From positions 1 through 15,799 of the forward strand of contig JBOHSA010000237.1 in the NCBI GenBank assembly GCA_050732995.1: a stretch of DNA of 15,799 bases, read 5' to 3'. Below are positions 12,742 through 15,799 of this stretch, piece by piece. Position 1 is the stretch's first letter. Each line of letters opens with the position of its first letter. The notes beneath the pieces were generated by a model that ran no database searches, was not told where the DNA came from, and saw only the letters and a program-made list of their open reading frames with translations. The position numbers and the translations under genes are program-made. The stretch comes from JBOHSA01 sp050732995 (lineage in GTDB: Bacteria; Gemmatimonadota; Gemmatimonadetes; Gemmatimonadales; GWC2-71-9).

Positions 12742-14064
12742 TTAGCGGCACCCGCACCGGGGCCCGAGGGGGCAGTAGTTGGGCATCCACGCCGGCTCGC
12801 AGGCGGGCAGCTGGTCGGGTGCCGCACCGGCTTCGAGCAGGGCCAGGCGCCGGTCGGCCTCGTGCTTGATCTCCTCCAGGTTCCGAAAAAACACGTCGTA
12901 CACCATGAACTTGTCGTTCTTGACGGCCTCGTAGTAGATCACGACCCGACCCGTTTGCTGTCCGCTCAAGGCGCACTCGAACGCGATGCGGTCGAAGTAA
13001 TAGGGGAACTCTTCGACCAGCCGCGCGCGGTCGACCATCTTGGTCTTGCGCGTGGCGCGGAAGATGGTGGGGACACCCCGGAACGTTCCCACCTTGCCCT
13101 GGAGGCCGCGGAGCGACACGGGGAGCCTGGCGAAGGCGCCGGGCACGCCGTACCAGAGGGCATCCTTCAGGGCGTCGCCGAAGCCGAGCCGTTCCATCCC
13201 GGCGAGGGCGGTGTCCAAGCCCGGGTCTTCCTCCTCGGTGGCCGTCTCGGCCACCGCCTGGCGCTCGATCACGGCCCGTCTGGGGAACACGAGGTCGTTC
13301 AAGCGGAATTGGGGGCCGGGCTTCAGGGTGGGGGCATCGGTGAGCAGCGCCGTCATCGCGGCGACGCGCGCGTCGTTCTCGGCGATGTCGACGGCGGTGG
13401 CCGGCACGACGCGCCACAGCGGCTCGGCCGTGGCGCAGCCGCACACGGCGCGGAAGTCGCAGCGCAGGTCGAACCACTCGCAGCGTGGCAGGCCGCCCGG
13501 GTCGTGGTTGGTGAGCGCGTCCCGGAACAGGTCCCGGCGCCGCGCCATCTCCCGTTCGATGGCCTTCAGGTTCTTGAAGCGGACGTCGAAGGCCCGCAGG
13601 GCGCCGGGGCGGCCGTACAGGGCGCGCTTGTAGACGAACAGCCGTCCCGCGGCGCGGCCGGTCATGGTGCAGTACATGCCGAGCTGATCGATGTAGCTCG
13701 CGCGTGCGGCGGCGGGGCCCGCGGGCAGCGACGCGGTCGTCTTGAGCTCGACGGGCACGTCCTCGTAGATGTCGATCTTGCCGACGATCCCCTGGAACTC
13801 GACGAACTGCTCCACGAACTCTTCGGTGGAGACGGCGCGGCCGAAGACTTCGTGGAACCCGGTGCCCGCGAGCATCGCCTGTTTGCGCTCGGCATCGGGC
13901 TGGATGTCAGGCCGGGTGCGTTGGAAGAAGGCCTGGCGCGGGTTGACGAGGTCGGTGACGGAGATGCGGCGGCGCCGGCCCTGGCGCTTGAGCGCCTCGG
14001 TCAGCTCGTCTTTGACGGTGCGGTTGGCGTCGATGCCGGCGACCGCGCGTTCGGCGAGGGACAT
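12742..14064 (-). CDS. Tandem-duplicated Cas4/RecB-like PD-(D/E)XK nuclease with two four-Cys clusters
   Basis: The 440-residue product has two similar halves. Half 1 (about 31-215) has the PD-(D/E)XK set: FHE (His71), GKIDIY (Asp98), VELK (Glu106, Lys108) and DQLGMY (Gln127-x3-Tyr131), then CEWFDLRCDFRAVCGC (Cys195, 202, 208, 210), like the 4Fe-4S clusters of Cas4 and AddB nucleases. Half 2 (about 252-440) repeats the layout: LNDLVFPRRAVIER mirrors VTDLVNPRQAFFQR, YDVFFRNLEEIKHE mirrors FDVRFKNLKAIERE, and Cys422, 431, 437, 439 mirror the first cluster. In half 2 the catalytic positions are Gly326, Ile334 and Arg336, and the Q-Y pair is Arg359/Glu363, so it is probably inactive. The ATG at 14064 has no ribosome-binding site. 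No cas genes or CRISPR array are in the window. A role in DNA end processing is inferred. Confidence 0.83.
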   Translation of the reverse strand: MSLAERAVAGIDANRTVKDELTEALKRQGRRRRISVTDLVNPRQAFFQRTRPDIQPDAERKQAMLAGTGFHEVFGRAVSTEEFVEQFVEFQGIVGKIDIYEDVPVELKTTASLPAGPAAARASYIDQLGMYCTMTGRAAGRLFVYKRALYGRPGALRAFDVRFKNLKAIEREMARRRDLFRDALTNHDPGGLPRCEWFDLRCDFRAVCGCATAEPLWRVVPATAVDIAENDARVAAMTALLTDAPTLKPGPQFRLNDLVFPRRAVIERQAVAETATEEEDPGLDTALAGMERLGFGDALKDALWYGVPGAFARLPVSLRGLQGKVGTFRGVPTIFRATRKTKMVDRARLVEEFPYYFDRIAFECALSGQQTGRVVIYYEAVKNDKFMVYDVFFRNLEEIKHEADRRLALLEAGAAPDQLPACEPAWMPNYCPLGPRCGCR

Positions 14065-14162
14065 GGGGGAATGTTACAGCGCCCCGCGGGTATTGGGCCC
14101 TGGTCGCGTAATAAGCGCGCGGCCTGCGGACGACGCTGAACGGGAGGTCGACGAACCCCCGC

Positions 14163-14192
14163 TTGACCACGCTCCCCTCGTGACGATATCCT
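14163..14192 (+). promoter_or_regulatory. Candidate promoter of the ankyrin gene
   Basis: TTGACC (14163-14168, five of six) and TATCCT (14187-14192, four of six) are separated by 18 nt. The expected start near 14199 leaves a leader of about 130 nt before the ATG at 14328. No other structure was seen in 14065-14327; long frames there are shadows. Confidence 0.4.
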
Positions 14193-14327
14193 CATGCAGG
14201 CGTGCAGGACGCCTCCCGTCCGCGGGCAGGACTGAGTCCACCTGATTGGTCTGCCGTAAAACCACGGTTCCTACGAACCTCCTTCGCCCGACGCCAGCGG
14301 ACCCGGGTAGCACCACGGAGGCTCGCC

Positions 14328-15590
14328 ATGCCTGCTCGTCGGCTTCCCGTCCGTCCCGATTTGGACCAGCTGAAGCATCAGGCCAAAGATCTGCTCCGCG
14401 CCATTCACGCAGGCGATCCCGACGCACTCGCCGACCTGCGGCAGTACCACCCCGAGAAGATCGACCCCGCGGGCGCCCAGCTCGCCGACGCGCAGCTGGT
14501 CCTCGCCCGCAGCTACGAGGCGCCGAGCTGGCCGCGCCTCGTCCAGGCCTGCCAGCTCATCGATGCGATCTGGCGCGACGATGTCGAGGCAGTCCGCGCG
14601 CTGATCACGAAGCACCCCCACATGCTGCACGAACACGCCACGATCCGGGACAGCAACTGGGGTCCGCCCCTCACGTACGCCGCGAACCTCGGCCGCGACC
14701 GCATCATCGAGCTGCTCCACGCCCTCGGCGCCAGGGATCTCGAGTGGGCACTCGGCCGGGCGACGCTGCAAAGCAGGATCGCTACGGCCCGCAAGCTGCA
14801 CGCGCTGCTCGGCGCCCCCCGCCCGCCGGACGACGCTCTGGGCGGACCCGCCTACACCCTGAGCGCGGAGGGGACGGCGCTGCTGTTCGAGCTCGGGGCC
14901 CAGGTGCGCGACGCGAACGGCAAGCGCCTCGCGCCGGTCGATGTGGTCCTGGAGACCGACAGCCGGAAACCGCAAGAGAAGCACGCCATTCTCGAGATGT
15001 ACGTCCAACAGGGGTTCGAGCTGCCGGAGACGCCCACCATGGCGCTGCATCGCGGCCGGATCGATCTGCTCGAGCGGCACCTGGGCCGGGATCCCGTACT
15101 CCTGCGGCGGACCTTCACGCACGAGGAGATCTATCCGCCGGAGCTCGGCTGTCACGACGAGGTGCTCGCGACGCACGGAACCCCGCTCGCCGGGACGACG
15201 CTGCTGCACATCTGCGCCGACTACGACGAGATCGAGATCGCGCGCTGGCTGCTCGAGAAGGGGATGGACGTGGACGCGAGGGCCGCCGTGGACGCGGACG
15301 GATTCGGCGGCCACACCGCGCTGTTCGCGACCGTGGTGTCGCAGCCGAACTTCTGGATGAACTACGGGAAGCAGGCGCAGGTGGCGCCGTTCACGCAGCT
15401 TCTGCTCGACCACGGCGCCGATCCGAACGCGCGGGCGTCTCTGCGGAAGCAGCTGCACCCGGGGTACGGGCCGGACACGTTGCACGAGTATCGGGACGTC
15501 ACGCCGCTGTCGTGGGGGCAGCGGTTCCACAACAAGCTGTTTGTGAGCGAGGCTGCGATGCTTCTCATTGCCGAGCGGGGGGGCCGTTAG
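14328..15590 (+). CDS. Ankyrin-repeat protein
   Basis: The product is 420 residues. It begins with a motif common at the N-terminus of this bacterial family (LPVRPDLDQLKHQAKDLLRA, about 6-25), followed by SYEAPSWPRLVQACQL. Ankyrin repeats are visible at about 111-140 (PLTYAANLGRDRIIELLHAL), again near 262-282, and most clearly at 285-365 (TTLLHICADYDEIEIARWLL, then LLLDHGADPNARASL). Ankyrin repeats bind other proteins; the partner is unknown. There is no signal peptide or membrane segment, so it is cytoplasmic. The ATG is chosen because GGAGG precedes it by 7 nt and the family motif begins right after. The open frame extends upstream to 14202 without coding signal. It is convergent with the UPF0182-like gene, 32 bp apart. 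Confidence 0.88.
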   Translation: MPARRLPVRPDLDQLKHQAKDLLRAIHAGDPDALADLRQYHPEKIDPAGAQLADAQLVLARSYEAPSWPRLVQACQLIDAIWRDDVEAVRALITKHPHMLHEHATIRDSNWGPPLTYAANLGRDRIIELLHALGARDLEWALGRATLQSRIATARKLHALLGAPRPPDDALGGPAYTLSAEGTALLFELGAQVRDANGKRLAPVDVVLETDSRKPQEKHAILEMYVQQGFELPETPTMALHRGRIDLLERHLGRDPVLLRRTFTHEEIYPPELGCHDEVLATHGTPLAGTTLLHICADYDEIEIARWLLEKGMDVDARAAVDADGFGGHTALFATVVSQPNFWMNYGKQAQVAPFTQLLLDHGADPNARASLRKQLHPGYGPDTLHEYRDVTPLSWGQRFHNKLFVSEAAMLLIAERGGR

Positions 15591-15622
15591 CTTCGAGCGG
15601 GTACGCCCCCTACGCCGACGCT

Positions 15623-15799
15623 CTAGTTGCTTCCTCCCAACACCACCTGCAACTGCCGCAGCAGCTCTTCGAGCCGCCCCAGCTCCTCCCCGTACCGGGT
15701 CCAATCGCCGGCCCGCTGGGCCTCGATCGCCCGCCGGTACGCCTCCGCCGCCCGCCGCGTCAGATCGAGCGCGCGACCGTCCGCCGGACGCGGCGCCGC
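15623..15799 (-). CDS. C-terminus of a UPF0182-like protein (cut by window edge)
   Basis: The last 58 codons of a - strand gene run in from beyond the window and end with TAG at 15623-15625. The residues include AYRRAIEAQRAGDWTRYGEE and RLEELLRQLQVVLGG, a charged helical tail with the A-Q-R-A-G-D-W-x-x-Y-G-E-E pattern that typifies the C-terminus of UPF0182 family membrane proteins. In that family the rest is a large multi-pass membrane protein with an extracytoplasmic domain; none of that is visible here, so the family call rests on this tail only. No terminator is evident in the 32 bp before the convergent ankyrin gene. Confidence 0.65.
   Translation of the reverse strand, partial: AAPRPADGRALDLTRRAAEAYRRAIEAQRAGDWTRYGEELGRLEELLRQLQVVLGGSN

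Noticed and set aside
12742..14064. CRISPR-associated Cas4 with adjacent CRISPR array
   Set aside because: No direct repeats of CRISPR type and no other cas gene in the window; only the nuclease fold resembles Cas4.
12862..14139. 425-codon + strand frame antisense to the tandem nuclease
   Set aside because: Shadow frame; the opposite strand carries clear catalytic and Cys motifs.
13907..14170. Small - strand ORF upstream of the nuclease (MVKRGFVDLPFSVVRR...)
   Set aside because: It overlaps the nuclease start out of frame; the rest is Arg-rich shadow and no ribosome-binding site was found.
14271..15704. 477-codon - strand frame antisense to the ankyrin gene
   Set aside because: Shadow; Arg/Gln/Val-rich with no domain, while the + strand has ankyrin repeats and a good ribosome-binding site.

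Overview
The window looks like chromosomal DNA from a high-GC, free-living bacterium. The GC content is very high, codon third positions are strongly G/C, several genes appear to use GTG or TTG starts, and the gene mix is of a soil/environmental type. A Gemmatimonadota-like or neighbouring phylum origin is my best guess, but this is an impression only, because no rRNA or other phylogenetic marker beyond a short IF-1 is present. There is no prophage, insertion sequence, CRISPR array, tRNA or rRNA that I can see.

Layout, left to right. 50-1573 (-) encodes a large protein of unknown function with an N-terminal carboxypeptidase-regulatory-like domain. 1708-1880 (-) looks like the decayed 3' end of a gene. 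1899-2774 (-) is an XRE-type regulator. It diverges from a small + strand cluster (2914-3562): a 66-codon Cys-containing ORF, a TTG-started translation initiation factor IF-1 (infA), and a second mini zinc-ribbon protein whose start overlaps the infA stop. Converging on these are an 82-residue unknown protein (3510-3758, -) and a small ABM-like gene broken by one in-frame TGA (3854-4168, -). A 19-bp box in front of the regulator recurs (17/19) upstream of the broken gene, which suggests a small regulon.

4391-5254 (-) and 5507-6160 (+) are divergent and both encode exported proteins with an HExxH zinc-protease motif. The second is a DUF922-type lipoprotein. Next comes a compact - strand cluster, probably one transcript read from about 10725 down to 6166: an exported right-handed beta-helix protein with a PA14 domain, Ogt (methylated-DNA methyltransferase), an exported ComEC-type metallo-beta-lactamase with a Cys-rich tail, a DUF3006 protein and MsrB. 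The beta-helix gene has an extended -10 so close to its ATG that its mRNA is probably almost leaderless.

10832-11230 (+) is a short coiled-coil protein with a C-terminal membrane segment and a good sigma70-like promoter. 11303-12589 (-) is an orphan soluble histidine kinase. 12742-14064 (-) is the most unusual gene: a Cas4/RecB-like PD-(D/E)XK nuclease that appears internally duplicated, with catalytic residues intact in the first half and lost in the second, while a four-cysteine cluster is kept in both. 14328-15590 (+) is an ankyrin-repeat protein. The right edge holds the C-terminus of a UPF0182-like protein (-), cut by the window.
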